Shown: positions 17,275 through 25,963, numbered from the stretch's first letter. The stretch: 64,000 bases of DNA from Streptomyces ureilyticus (GCF_011045025.1 NZ_JAAKZX010000029.1:1-64000), one strand, 5' to 3'. A program made the numbers and translations. The notes: generated from the letters alone by a model not told the origin.

Positions 17275-17736
17275 GGAAGGTCCCGCCCCTTCCACACAGC
17301 CGCCATCTCGGCCAGCGCGGTTGCCGCGTGCTCGATCACCTTGCGGGTCACGGCGCGTCCGGGCGGCGCGAGTTCGGGGTCGTACAGGGCGAAGGTGCGG
17401 GTGCCCCGGACCTGGGCGAGCGAGGGCAGCACCTCGCACAGGAGCTGAGTGGCGACCCGGCGCTGGCGCAGGTCCTCCTCGACGCGGGCCTTGCGCTCCG
17501 CCCAGGCGCCCTGCAGCGTCAGCTCCTGCGCCGCAACGCGGTCGGCGAGCTGGGGGTCCTCCTCGCGCAGCCGGGCGAGCTGTGCCTCTGCCGAGTCGGC
17601 CTGTGCCTTGTTCTGCCGGGCGACGGCGTACGCCTCGTCGAGGCCATGTCGCCGCTGATCACCGAGTCCACGAGGTCGGGTGCGTGCTGCAGGACGGTGC
17701 TCGCGCGTCCCATCACGGCCAGGGCGACGCCGAGCT

Positions 17737-17799
17737 GTTCCGAAACGGAACGCGCGGTCTGTTCCGAGCCGGAACGGCCGCCCTGTTCCGAAACGGAAC
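17737..17799. repeat. three iteron-like palindromes inside parB-like gene
   Basis: Three copies of GTTCCG-NNN-CGGAAC start at 17737, 17761 and 17785, exactly 24 bases apart. The first and third have AAA in the middle and the second has GCC at the same region with one altered arm base context (GTTCCGAGCCGGAAC). In protein they encode a repeated SVSEQ/SGSEQ motif. Evenly spaced palindromes in a parB-like gene are what a partition site or replication iteron would look like. Confidence 0.6.
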
Positions 17800-18094
17800 G
17801 GGCCTTGACCGTGATCATCGCGGACTGTCCCTTGGTCAGGCTGCGGCGCCGGAGATTGACCGACAGGACGTAGACGTCGGGGGTGTCGCCCTCAAAGGTG
17901 ACGAAGACCGGTTTGGTGCCGGCGCGTTCGCATGCGGTGAGCCGGGCGCGCCCGTCGAGGATGCGCCCTTGGCGGTCGAGGACGATGGGCTGAAGGAGCC
18001 CGTTCTCCTGGATGTCGTGGGCGAGGGCGGCCAGTTCGTCCTCGTCGAGCAGTGGGATGAGCGAGGTGGTCGGGTGCGATTCGATGATGTCTCC

Positions 18095-18130
18095 GTGACT
18101 ACTATTTATACGTATTTGTGCAGGTTTCAG
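18095..18130 (-). promoter_or_regulatory. AT-rich promoter-like stretch before parB-like gene
   Basis: Between the ATPase stop and the ParB coding pattern the minus strand has an unusually AT-rich run containing the palindrome ATACGTAT and TATAAAT, followed by CACGGAG. In this GC-rich surrounding it could be a -10 box of an internal promoter or a binding site for the ParB-like product. It lies within the presumed 5' end of the frame if translation starts at CTG 18130. Confidence 0.35.
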
Positions 18131-19632
18131 TGCATGCGTGCGTCGGTGTCGAAGAGCGACAGCTCATGCGGATGAAGGAGGTGCTGGACGATGAAAGATC
18201 GTCCGGCGACTTTCCACAGGCCACGTCCGCGGTTGAGGTGGGAGATGGCGTCGCTCTCCACCGAGGTCAGGCCCAACAATGAGGCTGCGGCGTGGAGTTG
18301 GTCGGTCTCCTGCCGGTAGATGATGCGGGTGGAACAGTCGGCGAGCAGCCCTTCCGCGAGGGCACGTCCGCGGGATCCGGCGTCGCCGGCCGTGAGAAGG
18401 TCGGACAAGCGGTGGATGACCATGAGGTTGGCGATGCCCAGGCCGCGGCTCAGTTTCCACTGGGACTGCATGCGCTGCAGGAGGCCGGGGTGGCGCATCA
18501 GGCGCCAGGCTTCGTCGTAGACGATCCAGCGCCGGCCGCCGTGGGGGTCGGTGAGGGCGGATTCCATCCAGGCGCTCGCGCAGGTCATGGCGAGGACGAG
18601 TGCGGTGTCGTCGCCGGCGCCGCCCAGGTGGGACAGGTCGATGGTGAGCATCGGCGCGTTGGGGTCGAACGTGACGGTGGAGGGCGCGTCGAACATGCCG
18701 GCCAGGTCGCCGCGGACCAGGCGGCGCATGGCGTGGGCGAGGTCGCGGGCGGCCTCGCCCAAGCGGCCGGACATCACGCCGCCGGCCGTGTCGAGCTGGT
18801 CGGGGTTGTTGAGGGTGGCGGCGATGTCGCCGAGCAGCGGGGTGCGCCCGCTGGCGGCGGCCCGGGTGACCACGGCGTCCAGCGCGATGTCGAGGGCGGT
18901 GTGCTCCATCGGCATCAGGTCGCGTCCCAGGACGGTGCGGGCCAGGGAGCCGAGCAGCAGCAGGCGGCGCTTGCGGATCTCCCCGGCCCAGTCGGCTTCC
19001 GTGACGCTGTGGGGGCGGGGGGCTGCGTCCAGGGGGTTCAGCTTGCCCGGCAGACCGGGGCCGAGGGCGACGGACGTACCGCCCAGCGCCTGAGCGACGG
19101 GAGTCCACTCGCCCTTGGGATCGCACGGGACGTACACGCGGTAGCCGAAGGCGACGGAGCGCAGCGCGAACGACTTCGCGAGTGCGGACTTTCCCTGGCC
19201 GATCACGCCGGCCAGCAGGATGTTGGGGTTGGTGAACCCCTCGATCTTGCCGTACAGCGCGAACGGATCGAACACGAACGACGCTTCGGCGTGCACGTCA
19301 CGGCCGACGTAGACGCCCTCGGCCCCGAGGCCGCCTTCGGCGAGGAACGGGTAGGCGCCGGCGGCGACGGCGGTGGTCATGCGATGCGCGGGCAGGCGGA
19401 GCCGGTTCCCGCGGGCTGAGGCAGGCCCCGGGCGCCCGCTCGGCGGATAGAGGGCAGCGGGCGAGTCGTCTGCGGTGGGGACGGCACCTGCCGGGTGGGC
19501 GCCAGCTTCGGCGCGGGCCTTGGCGGTGGCCTCGGCGAGCCGGCGGCGGACTGCTCTGCGGCTGGCCCGGTCGGTGCCGTGCGGGGTGAACAGCGGGCTG
19601 GCGGCGGCGCGGCGGGCGGGCCGGTGGCTCAT
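18127..19632 (-). CDS. VirB4/HerA-family conjugation ATPase
   Basis: A 501-residue ATPase. Walker A is AGVIGQGKSALAKS (about residue 142) and Walker B is RRWIVYDEAWRLM (about residue 375), the latter followed by RGLGIANLMVIHRLSDL, typical of VirB4/TraC-type motors. The first 85 residues are basic and disordered. Family members power assembly of, or substrate transfer through, type IV secretion channels at the inner membrane. Length is short compared with VirB4 proteins, matching only the C-terminal motor; the SCO6880-like protein upstream may supply the missing membrane-linked part. The ATG start lies 29 bases after the preceding gene. Good confidence on the ATPase type, less on its exact partner. 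Confidence 0.82.
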   Translation of the reverse strand: MSHRPARRAAASPLFTPHGTDRASRRAVRRRLAEATAKARAEAGAHPAGAVPTADDSPAALYPPSGRPGPASARGNRLRLPAHRMTTAVAAGAYPFLAEGGLGAEGVYVGRDVHAEASFVFDPFALYGKIEGFTNPNILLAGVIGQGKSALAKSFALRSVAFGYRVYVPCDPKGEWTPVAQALGGTSVALGPGLPGKLNPLDAAPRPHSVTEADWAGEIRKRRLLLLGSLARTVLGRDLMPMEHTALDIALDAVVTRAAASGRTPLLGDIAATLNNPDQLDTAGGVMSGRLGEAARDLAHAMRRLVRGDLAGMFDAPSTVTFDPNAPMLTIDLSHLGGAGDDTALVLAMTCASAWMESALTDPHGGRRWIVYDEAWRLMRHPGLLQRMQSQWKLSRGLGIANLMVIHRLSDLLTAGDAGSRGRALAEGLLADCSTRIIYRQETDQLHAAASLLGLTSVESDAISHLNRGRGLWKVAGRSFIVQHLLHPHELSLFDTDARMH

Positions 19633-19660
19633 CGGGGGCCCTCGATTCGGCGGGTGGTGC

Positions 19661-20116
19661 TCATCGCACGCACGCGGTGGTGTGCGGGCGGTGGAGGTCG
19701 GCGGGGGTGGTCTTGCGGCGGACGATGTGTCCGGCGGCCAGGTGGCGCTGGCAGATCGTGAGGACCGGTGGTCCCTCCGGGAACCGTTCCGGGTGGCACT
19801 CGGCCGCGTCTGCCGAGGCGGCGGGCAGGAGGTGGAAGGCGTCGTGCACGGCGGCGGTCGCCTGCCACAGCCGGGTGTGTGCGGTGGCGAGGTGCCGGCC
19901 CGCGCCGGGATGCGGCGGGCGGGCGGATTCGGCGAGCTGGTCGAGGAGTTGGTGCAGGGCGGTGAGGTGGGCGTGGAGCACGTCGAGGTGTACGCGGTCC
20001 ACCGGCGCCGGGGAGGTGAGGGCCGGCCGGGTCAGGGCACGGGTGTGATGGCGGACTCCGGCGCTCGCGGCGCGGAGGTAGGGGTGCGCGTCGTCCGGAC
20101 GCGGACGAGAGGTCAA
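19661..20116 (-). CDS. small helical island protein, H2-like
   Basis: A 151-residue soluble helical protein placed between the SCO6880-like gene and the VirB4-like ATPase. Helices include VHLDVLHAHLTALHQLLDQL and RHLATAHTRLWQATAAVHDA; the latter resembles family H2. The C-terminal 50 residues carry two cysteines/histidines in CHPERFP and TICQRHLAAGHIV. The TTG start at 20116 has GGAAGGAA nine bases upstream. Its place among transfer genes suggests a transfer-complex accessory, but nothing proves it. Confidence 0.55.
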   Translation of the reverse strand: MTSRPRPDDAHPYLRAASAGVRHHTRALTRPALTSPAPVDRVHLDVLHAHLTALHQLLDQLAESARPPHPGAGRHLATAHTRLWQATAAVHDAFHLLPAASADAAECHPERFPEGPPVLTICQRHLAAGHIVRRKTTPADLHRPHTTACVR

Positions 20117-20175
20117 CGGGGTGTGTTCCTTCCTGTCGCCGTGGCGGGACAGGGGCGCCTCTGCGAGCGGATCGC

Positions 20176-21648
20176 TCACAGGGCGGTGCGGGCGAGGGGC
20201 AGCGCGGCGAGGGTGAAGGCGTCGGGCTGCTGGTAGTTGAGGCGGCGCAGGTCGACGCCGGCGGTGACGGCGGCGGTCTCGATCTGGGCGCAGGCCGCAT
20301 CCAGGAGGGCGTCGGTCTGGGCGGTGACGGTGAGCAGGCCGGTCAGGGCGACGTCGGCGTGGCCGGCGATGAGCTGGCGCTCGCGCTGTTTGACGTCGGC
20401 GTATTCGACGGAGTCTTCCTCGCTGTCGACCTGGCCGCGGCGGGCGCGTTCGCTGGCATCCGCGATGATCGCGGCCTTTTTCCGCTGGACGTCGCGCAGC
20501 GCGGACTCGAGCCCCTGCGGCACGTAGATGAGGGACAGGCTGCGGCGCACCCCGGCGGTGAACATGATCCCGTGCAGGAATCCGGCCCCCATCTCGGTGC
20601 GCGGCCAGTTCTCCACCCAGTACGTGGTGTGGCGGGCGGTGTCCGTGGCGAGTCGGTCGTACTCCTCGACCTGGACGACGGGCCCGGCGGCTTGGGGGTC
20701 GGCCTCGGCGCGGCCGGTTTCGGACCACTGCTGGAGGGCGGCGAGGGACCTGGGGTCGTAGGCGGTGCGGATGACGGCGGCGATCTCCCGGGCGTTCAGC
20801 CATCCGGTGACCATGAGTCCGGCGTTGCGGGCGGCCTGGGCGATGGCGGCGGTGGTCTGCTCCATGACGGTGAACGCGCCCGGCAGCCCGCCGCCGGCCT
20901 GCGAGATGAGCCGTTTGGCGGCCTTGAGGTCGAGGGAGATGGCGAGGTAGGTCTCGTGCGGGGCGGCGGCGGGACCGGCGGAGGCGACGAGTTCGGCGTA
21001 GATCTGCCCGGCGACCGGTGTCTGGGGCCGGCCGTGCTGGGTCCAGTGGCGGGTGAGGGTGTCGCCGGAGTCGGGGACGGTGCGCTCCAGGACCTGCACG
21101 GTGGCGACGTGGCCGGTGCGGGCGATGCCCGCCAGGGCCCGCCCCCAGCCGTTCACGTGGTGGTTCTGCGTCGCGGGGTCGAGCAGGGCGAAGGCGCGGG
21201 AGGTGACGCGGGCGACGGCGGTGAGGGTCTGCCGGTGCGGGTCGTGGACGGCGGCGGCGCCGTTGGCGGAGTCGCCGGGGGTGACGACCTTGAGGGAGGC
21301 GGCGGTGCCGGGCAGGTGGAGGACGCCGTCCTGCCGGGGCCGGGTGACGGGCCGGGCGAGCCAGAGCATCTGCCCGGTACGGCGGCGGTTGGCGTAGCGG
21401 GCGACGATGGGCGCCCAGTCGATCAGCGAGCGGCCGTGCTGGCGGATCGCGACGAGCGCGGCGATCGCCGCCCACAGCGGAGTCAAGGCGATGGCGCCGA
21501 GCAGACCGGTGGAGACGACCGTCACCAGCAGCAGCGCCAACGCGCTGGATACGAGGACGAGTTGCGGGAGGGAGAGGCCAAGAAGGATGCCGCGGCGGGA
21601 CCGGTGCGGGAATTTCACCGTGACCGGGGCGACGGAGAGATCAGACAA
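20176..21648 (-). CDS. SCO6880-like conjugation protein
   Basis: A 490-residue protein with two adjacent N-terminal membrane segments (about residues 20-70, LGLSLPQLVLVSSALALLLV and following) and a large cytosolic domain. It resembles the actinobacterial SCO6880 family, found in integrative elements directly next to TrbL-like and VirB4-like genes, and may correspond to the N-terminal part of VirB4-type proteins or to a PrgI/TcpE-like membrane platform. No Walker A motif is visible. The TTG start at 21648 has AGGA about ten bases upstream. Neighbours on both sides are transfer genes, which supports a role at the membrane channel. Family name is from memory of such neighbourhoods. Confidence 0.75.
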   Translation of the reverse strand: MSDLSVAPVTVKFPHRSRRGILLGLSLPQLVLVSSALALLLVTVVSTGLLGAIALTPLWAAIAALVAIRQHGRSLIDWAPIVARYANRRRTGQMLWLARPVTRPRQDGVLHLPGTAASLKVVTPGDSANGAAAVHDPHRQTLTAVARVTSRAFALLDPATQNHHVNGWGRALAGIARTGHVATVQVLERTVPDSGDTLTRHWTQHGRPQTPVAGQIYAELVASAGPAAAPHETYLAISLDLKAAKRLISQAGGGLPGAFTVMEQTTAAIAQAARNAGLMVTGWLNAREIAAVIRTAYDPRSLAALQQWSETGRAEADPQAAGPVVQVEEYDRLATDTARHTTYWVENWPRTEMGAGFLHGIMFTAGVRRSLSLIYVPQGLESALRDVQRKKAAIIADASERARRGQVDSEEDSVEYADVKQRERQLIAGHADVALTGLLTVTAQTDALLDAACAQIETAAVTAGVDLRRLNYQQPDAFTLAALPLARTAL

Positions 21649-21733
21649 GGGGCTGGTCCTGGAGGGCGCGGGCGGGGCCCCGAGGGCGGGACGTGACGGG
21701 GCACGTCCCGCCCCCAGGGATTCGGACAGATGC

Positions 21734-23098
21734 TCAGAGACCGGCCGGGGGCGGCGGCGCTGTGCCGCTGTTCCCGGCGCTCTGTGAGCCGGCGGACGGC
21801 GGGGCGCCCTGCGGCGGCGGGGTCGTGGTCGGCGGCGCGGACCGCCATCCGCCGGCCTGGCCAGCTGCGGAGCCGCCCGGTCCCGGGCTGCCGCCCACCT
21901 GGCCGCTGGTCTCCTCGGAAACGCTGGTCGGCGAGGGCTGCACGGCCTTCTCCAGGCCGGACTTGACGGCCTCGCCCCCTGGCGAGACACCGGTGCCGCC
22001 GTTCTGGGAACCCTCCTGGCCTGCGCCTCCACCACTTGGACTGGAGGCGATGTCGCCAGGGAATCCGCCACCGGCGATCGTGTCCGGGCCCTGCGGGGCT
22101 GCGCTGGCTCCGGCTCCCGCTGCGGCGCCGCCGGTTCCGGCAGTGGCCGCCATCGCGGCGGCCTTCTTCCCGGCGCGCTCGGCATGCTGCTTGGCGAGCT
22201 GGGCACCGGCGCCGCCGGCACGGTGCAGGGACTCTCCGTCGGATCCTTCGGCAGCCCAGTGGACGAACTTGAAGGTGGCGTACGGGCAGAGCAGCACCAG
22301 GAGCATGATCACGATGCCGGCGAGGACATCGGCGAGCGCGGCCAGGCCGTCCTTCGCCTCGGTCTTGCCCATCGCGGCGATCCCGAGCACGAAGATGATC
22401 GTCATCAGCAACTTGCTGACGACGAGGGTGGCGGTGGCCTCGATCCAGCCCCGGCGCCAGCGGCGCGCGGCTTCCCAGCCGCCGCCGGCCCCGGCGAACA
22501 CGGCCAGGGTCACCATCACGAGGATGCCGACCTTGCGCACCATCATCACGCACCAGTACAGGACGGCACCGATGGCGGCTGCGAGAGCGGCGAAGACGGC
22601 GACGAGCCAGCCGAGCCCGGCGAGCTGAGAAAGCTGGTTGACCTTGACGATGCGGCGCACCGCGGATTCGATGTCCAGGTTCGCGGCCTGGAACAGGCCG
22701 GCGGACAGGGCGTCGACCACTTCGATCGCAACCGTGGTCAGGGCGACGGCGGCGAAAGTGAAGATCACGCCGGACGCGGTGCCGGTGAACGCCTGCGTCA
22801 GGGCCTGCCCGTCGCGTCGGATCGCGGCGCGGACGAGCTGGGCGCAGAACGTGGCCACGAGAAGAACCAGGCCGATGGGCAGGATGGTTTCGTAGTTGTC
22901 GCGGAACCAGCCCGCGTTGAGGTCGACGCGGGTGGTGGAGTCGACCGCCTTGGCGGCGAGGTCGGCCGAGGCGGCGGCGAGTTCGCCGGTGCTCTTGGCC
23001 ATCCAGTCGCCGATCGCCTTGCCGGGGTCGGAGGCGAAATCCACGGCTTCGCCGACCGTGCAGACCTTGTCCGCGAGGGGGAGGTCACAAAACCCCAT
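21734..23098 (-). CDS. TrbL/VirB6-like conjugation membrane protein
   Basis: A 454-residue polytopic membrane protein. About six hydrophobic segments lie between residues 65 and 285 (for example ILPIGLVLLVATFCAQLV and ASGVIFTFAAVALTTVAIEV), followed by a long Gly/Ala/Pro/Ser-rich cytoplasmic or periplasmic tail. The arrangement fits TrbL/VirB6-type inner membrane channel components, annotated SCO6881-like in Streptomyces. The ATG is preceded by GAGAG. It follows the VirB8/TcpC-like gene by 18 bases and precedes the SCO6880-like gene, an order typical of these islands. Confidence 0.78.
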   Translation of the reverse strand: MGFCDLPLADKVCTVGEAVDFASDPGKAIGDWMAKSTGELAAASADLAAKAVDSTTRVDLNAGWFRDNYETILPIGLVLLVATFCAQLVRAAIRRDGQALTQAFTGTASGVIFTFAAVALTTVAIEVVDALSAGLFQAANLDIESAVRRIVKVNQLSQLAGLGWLVAVFAALAAAIGAVLYWCVMMVRKVGILVMVTLAVFAGAGGGWEAARRWRRGWIEATATLVVSKLLMTIIFVLGIAAMGKTEAKDGLAALADVLAGIVIMLLVLLCPYATFKFVHWAAEGSDGESLHRAGGAGAQLAKQHAERAGKKAAAMAATAGTGGAAAGAGASAAPQGPDTIAGGGFPGDIASSPSGGGAGQEGSQNGGTGVSPGGEAVKSGLEKAVQPSPTSVSEETSGQVGGSPGPGGSAAGQAGGWRSAPPTTTPPPQGAPPSAGSQSAGNSGTAPPPPAGL

Positions 23099-23116
23099 GA
23101 GGGACTCTCTTTTCGG

Positions 23117-23806
23117 TCAGGGCGCGACGCGCGGGGCGATGGCGACGAGCAAGCAGTCGGCCGAGGGCCGGCACTGCACGGCGAGGGTGAGGGAGCGCTC
23201 CTCCGCCCCGTGGCCGCCCTTGGCCCAGCGAATCGTCTGCCGGCCGGTTGCGGTCACGGCGTAGATGTACGCCTCGGTGATCGCCGAAGGGTCTTCGGCG
23301 AGGGCCTGTTTGAACGCGGCCGGGTAGTGGGCCTCCGCGACCGTGGCGGTGGCGTGCTGCTGCTGGTCGGCCATCCGCGCCCACAGTGCCGGGGTGGGCA
23401 TCTGTGCGGAGACCGAGGCCCAGTCGCCGTACTCGCTCTCCGTCGTCATCCACGCCTGCATGCCGGTGAGTTGCTGCGCATTGCTGGTGTCGCGGGTGTC
23501 GTAGGACCAGAGCATCGCGGCGGTGGCCTTGGCGAAGGCGAGGGGATCCGAGATCCGCGGTGGCCGGGGCACCGAACCTGTCTCGGCCGCCGGTTTCTGC
23601 GTGCCGTCCGAGGGTGCCGGGCTGGGCGACGAGGGTGCGGCCGGGCTGCCGGGCGAGGAGCGGTGTTGTGTATCGCGGCCGGTGAGGTAGGCGGTCGCGC
23701 CGGCGAGGGCGAGCAGGCAGGCCAGAACGCTTGCCATCAGGGCGATGCGACGGTTCGCAGACCAGCCGGTGCCGTAGCCCGTCAGGGAGATGGACGGTCT
23801 GTGCAT
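23117..23806 (-). CDS. VirB8/TcpC-like transfer protein
   Basis: A 229-residue protein with one N-terminal membrane segment (about residues 22-42, RIALMASVLACLLALAGATA), a disordered Ser/Pro linker and a C-terminal domain of about 140 residues. The C-terminal domain has the layout of NTF2-like VirB8/TcpC proteins: helices containing LAFAKATAAMLWSYDTRDT, then strands AYIYAVTATGRQTIRWAKGG and LTLAVQCRPSADCLLVAIAP. Such proteins stabilise the conjugation channel on the outer side of the membrane. Its ATG overlaps the previous stop in TGATG. Position between a small membrane protein and TrbL-like gene supports the call. Confidence 0.65.
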   Translation of the reverse strand: MHRPSISLTGYGTGWSANRRIALMASVLACLLALAGATAYLTGRDTQHRSSPGSPAAPSSPSPAPSDGTQKPAAETGSVPRPPRISDPLAFAKATAAMLWSYDTRDTSNAQQLTGMQAWMTTESEYGDWASVSAQMPTPALWARMADQQQHATATVAEAHYPAAFKQALAEDPSAITEAYIYAVTATGRQTIRWAKGGHGAEERSLTLAVQCRPSADCLLVAIAPRVAP

Positions 23807-24117
23807 CACTGGACCTGGGTGCCGAGTGCGGAGAAGAACGCGACGATGCCGTTGGCGGCACCGAGGCCGAGCGCGGCGCCCGCCGCAATGACCGCGCCCT
23901 TCTTCCCGTTCGCCTCGGCCTGGTGGCCACCGGTGAAGTGGCCCCAGGCCCAGACGCAGAGCGCCACGGCAAGGGCGCCGACGACGGCCACGATGGCGAA
24001 CAAGTTGATGCTGTTGACGACGTTCTTCAACACGGCCAGGCCCGGCAGGCCGCCGCCCTGGGGGGAGATGCCCGGGTCGTAGGCGAGCTGGATGAAGCGG
24101 TCGGCGAGTGGGGTCAT
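23806..24117 (-). CDS. small two-TM transfer protein (DUF6112-like)
   Basis: A 103-residue membrane protein with two hydrophobic segments (about residues 35-55, NLFAIVAVVGALAVALCVWA, and 75-95) and a short soluble N-terminus. Size and place resemble the DUF6112-type or VirB2/TrbC-like small membrane subunits that precede VirB8/TrbL-like genes in actinobacterial islands. The ATG at 24117 is chosen by convention; AAGGAG lies 13 bases upstream, rather far, so an ATA six bases earlier cannot be excluded. Stop overlaps the next gene. Confidence 0.6.
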   Translation of the reverse strand: MTPLADRFIQLAYDPGISPQGGGLPGLAVLKNVVNSINLFAIVAVVGALAVALCVWAWGHFTGGHQAEANGKKGAVIAAGAALGLGAANGIVAFFSALGTQVQ

Positions 24118-24299
24118 GGGTATGGCGGAGCTCCTTGCGCGCGCCGAAGCCGACGCGCGGGAATCAATGAAGAGGAGGAGGAAGGTCGAGGCGGCGGCCT
24201 CGGGGAGGCAGGCCGGCGGCCGTACGGGGTCCGGCCGAGCCGGTCGACGCACGCGAAGCGGCGTGGCGCGCACGAGGTCATAACGGCCGCCGGGGCGTA

Positions 24300-24665
24300 C
24301 TACTTCGGGATTGGCGGTGTGGGCGCCGGGTTACTGGCGTACGGGTTCGCGCACTTGTAGAACACGTAGCCGCGGATCTTCTTGCCGTCGGACTTCCGGG
24401 TCACCGTGCCACGCGTGTACCAGGTCTTCTCGGCGCGCTTGTACGCGAACTGGTCGTAGACGATCTTGTCGTGCCGGTAGGCGACGCCCAGGGCAGTGGC
24501 GTTCTTCGCCGGGGACTTGCGTACCTTGACCGCACTGCACGAGATCGTCGTACGGCCGGTGTCGTACGCCTGCGCCGAGGAGGCGGTGGCCAGGCCGCCG
24601 GCTGCGACGGCCAGGCCCATCGAGGCGGCCGCAAGGGCGCGCCGGACGCGGTGATGAGTAATCAC
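24300..24665 (-). CDS. secreted SH3-like protein
   Basis: A 121-residue exported protein. A signal peptide (basic start, then ALAAASMGLAVAAGGLATAS, cleavage after AQA) precedes an SH3b-like domain of about 80 residues with CSAVKVRKSPAKNATALGVA and WYTRGTVTRKSDGKKIRGYV, plus two cysteines that could pair. Such domains bind cell wall peptides. A second, related secreted SH3 gene lies on the other arm of the island at 29396-29743. The GTG start has GGAG seven bases upstream. It may help anchor the transfer apparatus in the wall or compete for wall sites. Confidence 0.75.
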   Translation of the reverse strand: MITHHRVRRALAAASMGLAVAAGGLATASSAQAYDTGRTTISCSAVKVRKSPAKNATALGVAYRHDKIVYDQFAYKRAEKTWYTRGTVTRKSDGKKIRGYVFYKCANPYASNPAPTPPIPK

Positions 24666-24859
24666 GCAGATGCTCCGTGGTGTTGAGAGGAGGGAGGGAA
24701 GCGGGCAGGCGGGCTCGGTCCTGCCGAGGGGCCGTCTCCAGGGGAGTGAGCAAGCGGCCCAGAAGGATGGCGAGGCAGCAATCCCGCTCAGGTGTCGTGC
24801 GAGCCGTGCCGGCGCTGTGCTGGTGAAGGCGGCACGCGGGGTCTGCGCCCCGGCCGGGG

Positions 24860-25963
24860 TCAGATGACGCGGCGGGCGGCGAGGATGTCCCAGTCCGCCA
24901 GCGGCGTGATCCGAACGGGTTTTCCTGTCCGGGGCGCCTCGATCGCGAGTCCCGAGCCGAGGTACATGCCGACGTGCTCGGGGCGGGCGGCACTGCCGCG
25001 CGAGAAGAGCAGGTCACCGGGCTTCAACGTCTTGGGGGAGACGGCCTTGCCCTCGTTGACCTGCGTATACGTGGTGCGGGTGAGGGTGATCCCGGCGGTT
25101 GCGTACGCCTGCTGCGTCAGTGAGCTGCAGTCGCAGCGGCCCATGGGGTCTTCACCGCGGGGGTTGGTGCAGGAGCCGCCCCACTGGTACATCGTGCCGA
25201 GCTGCTGCATCGCCCAGACGATCGCCTTCCGGGCCCGAGGATCGGCGTCCTTCGGGATCTTGTAGCCCTTGGGGATGGCGCCCTCGGGGATCGGCCCGAA
25301 GGACGAACCGTCGCCCGTGGCGTGGCAGCCGGACGGGGAGGGCGGGGTTTCGGTGTCCTTGCCGGCGGTGGGGAAGGTTGCGGCGATGGCCTTCTGTAGC
25401 GCGGTCGCGAGCGGTTCCCACTGGGCGTACGCGTCCGGATAGTCGGACCTCTGCACTGCCTGGGCGGCCTGCGTGACGGTCATCTGCTGCCAGCCGTCGA
25501 CCCTCAGCAGGCGCCGGTAGAACTGCTCGGAGGCGTAGACCGGGTCGTGGATCTGCTGAGCTGTACCCCACCCCTGGCTGGGGCGCTGCTGGAACAGACC
25601 CAGCGAGTCGCGGTCCCCGGAGCCCAGGTTGCGCAGCCGGGACTCCTGCATCGCGGTGGCGAGCGCGATGATCTGGCCCTTGTGGGGTACCTCGAGACTG
25701 ATGCCGGTGGCGACGATCGTCTGCGCGTGGGGGATCTGCTCGTCCGGCAGGGCGAGGCCCTCGATGCGGACGTCCGTACCGGAGGCACCATCGAGGATCT
25801 GGGTGACCTGATCGGCGACGGCGTCGGTGTCCACGTCGGTCAGGCACTGGAACGCGCTGTTGGTCTGGGCGGCTTCGCTGGAGGAGGCCATCATCATGGC
25901 CGCGCCGCCGAGGAGAAACGGGGAGAGGAAGACGACGCCGATGCCGGCGGCGAGCGCCTTCAA
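24860..25963 (-). CDS. bifunctional wall hydrolase (SLT plus NlpC/P60)
   Basis: A 367-residue exported protein with an uncleaved or signal-type N-terminal hydrophobic segment (GVVFLSPFLLGGAAMMM). Residues 85-190 form a lytic-transglycosylase-like domain with ALATAMQESRLRNLGSGDRD and LGLFQQRPSQGWG. Residues 250-365 are an NlpC/P60 peptidase with the nucleophile in CDCSSLTQQAY and histidine in PEHVGMYLG. This two-domain hydrolase opens peptidoglycan for conjugation channels (VirB1/TcpG-like role). The start is TTG at 25963, which shares TTGA with the stop of a 20-codon leader frame; the gene has no ribosome binding site of its own. Confidence 0.85.
   Translation of the reverse strand: MKALAAGIGVVFLSPFLLGGAAMMMASSSEAAQTNSAFQCLTDVDTDAVADQVTQILDGASGTDVRIEGLALPDEQIPHAQTIVATGISLEVPHKGQIIALATAMQESRLRNLGSGDRDSLGLFQQRPSQGWGTAQQIHDPVYASEQFYRRLLRVDGWQQMTVTQAAQAVQRSDYPDAYAQWEPLATALQKAIAATFPTAGKDTETPPSPSGCHATGDGSSFGPIPEGAIPKGYKIPKDADPRARKAIVWAMQQLGTMYQWGGSCTNPRGEDPMGRCDCSSLTQQAYATAGITLTRTTYTQVNEGKAVSPKTLKPGDLLFSRGSAARPEHVGMYLGSGLAIEAPRTGKPVRITPLADWDILAARRVI

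Larger units (their letters stand above)
17271..18130 (-). pseudogene. ParB-like partition protein, frameshifted
   Basis: The upstream part encodes a ParB/Srx-type N-domain: IIESHPTTSLIPLLDEDELA, LAHDIQENGLLQPIVLDRQG, ILDGRARLTACERAG, and VYVLSVNLRRRSLTKGQSAM. The second frame continues with LDEAYAVARQNKAQADSAEA and a coiled coil to the stop at 17271. The join needs one extra base after the codons for VISGDM near 17640: the DNA reads ATGGCCTCGACGAG where ATGGGCCTCGACGAG would restore the frame. This is either a true frameshift mutation, programmed slippage or a sequencing error. No standard start exists; CTG at 18130 overlapping the previous stop as CTGA is the best candidate. Three palindromic repeats lie inside the gene. 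Confidence 0.65.

Noticed and set aside
19661..21475. 604-codon minus-strand open frame overlapping the SCO6880-like gene
   Set aside because: Only the last 151 codons (from TTG 20116) have a proper ribosome binding site and coding appearance; the rest is an out-of-frame Arg/Pro-rich shadow.
20359..24082. Long plus-strand open frames opposite the transfer genes
   Set aside because: Gly/Asp/Arg-rich translations mirror the codon bias of the real minus-strand genes and match no family.
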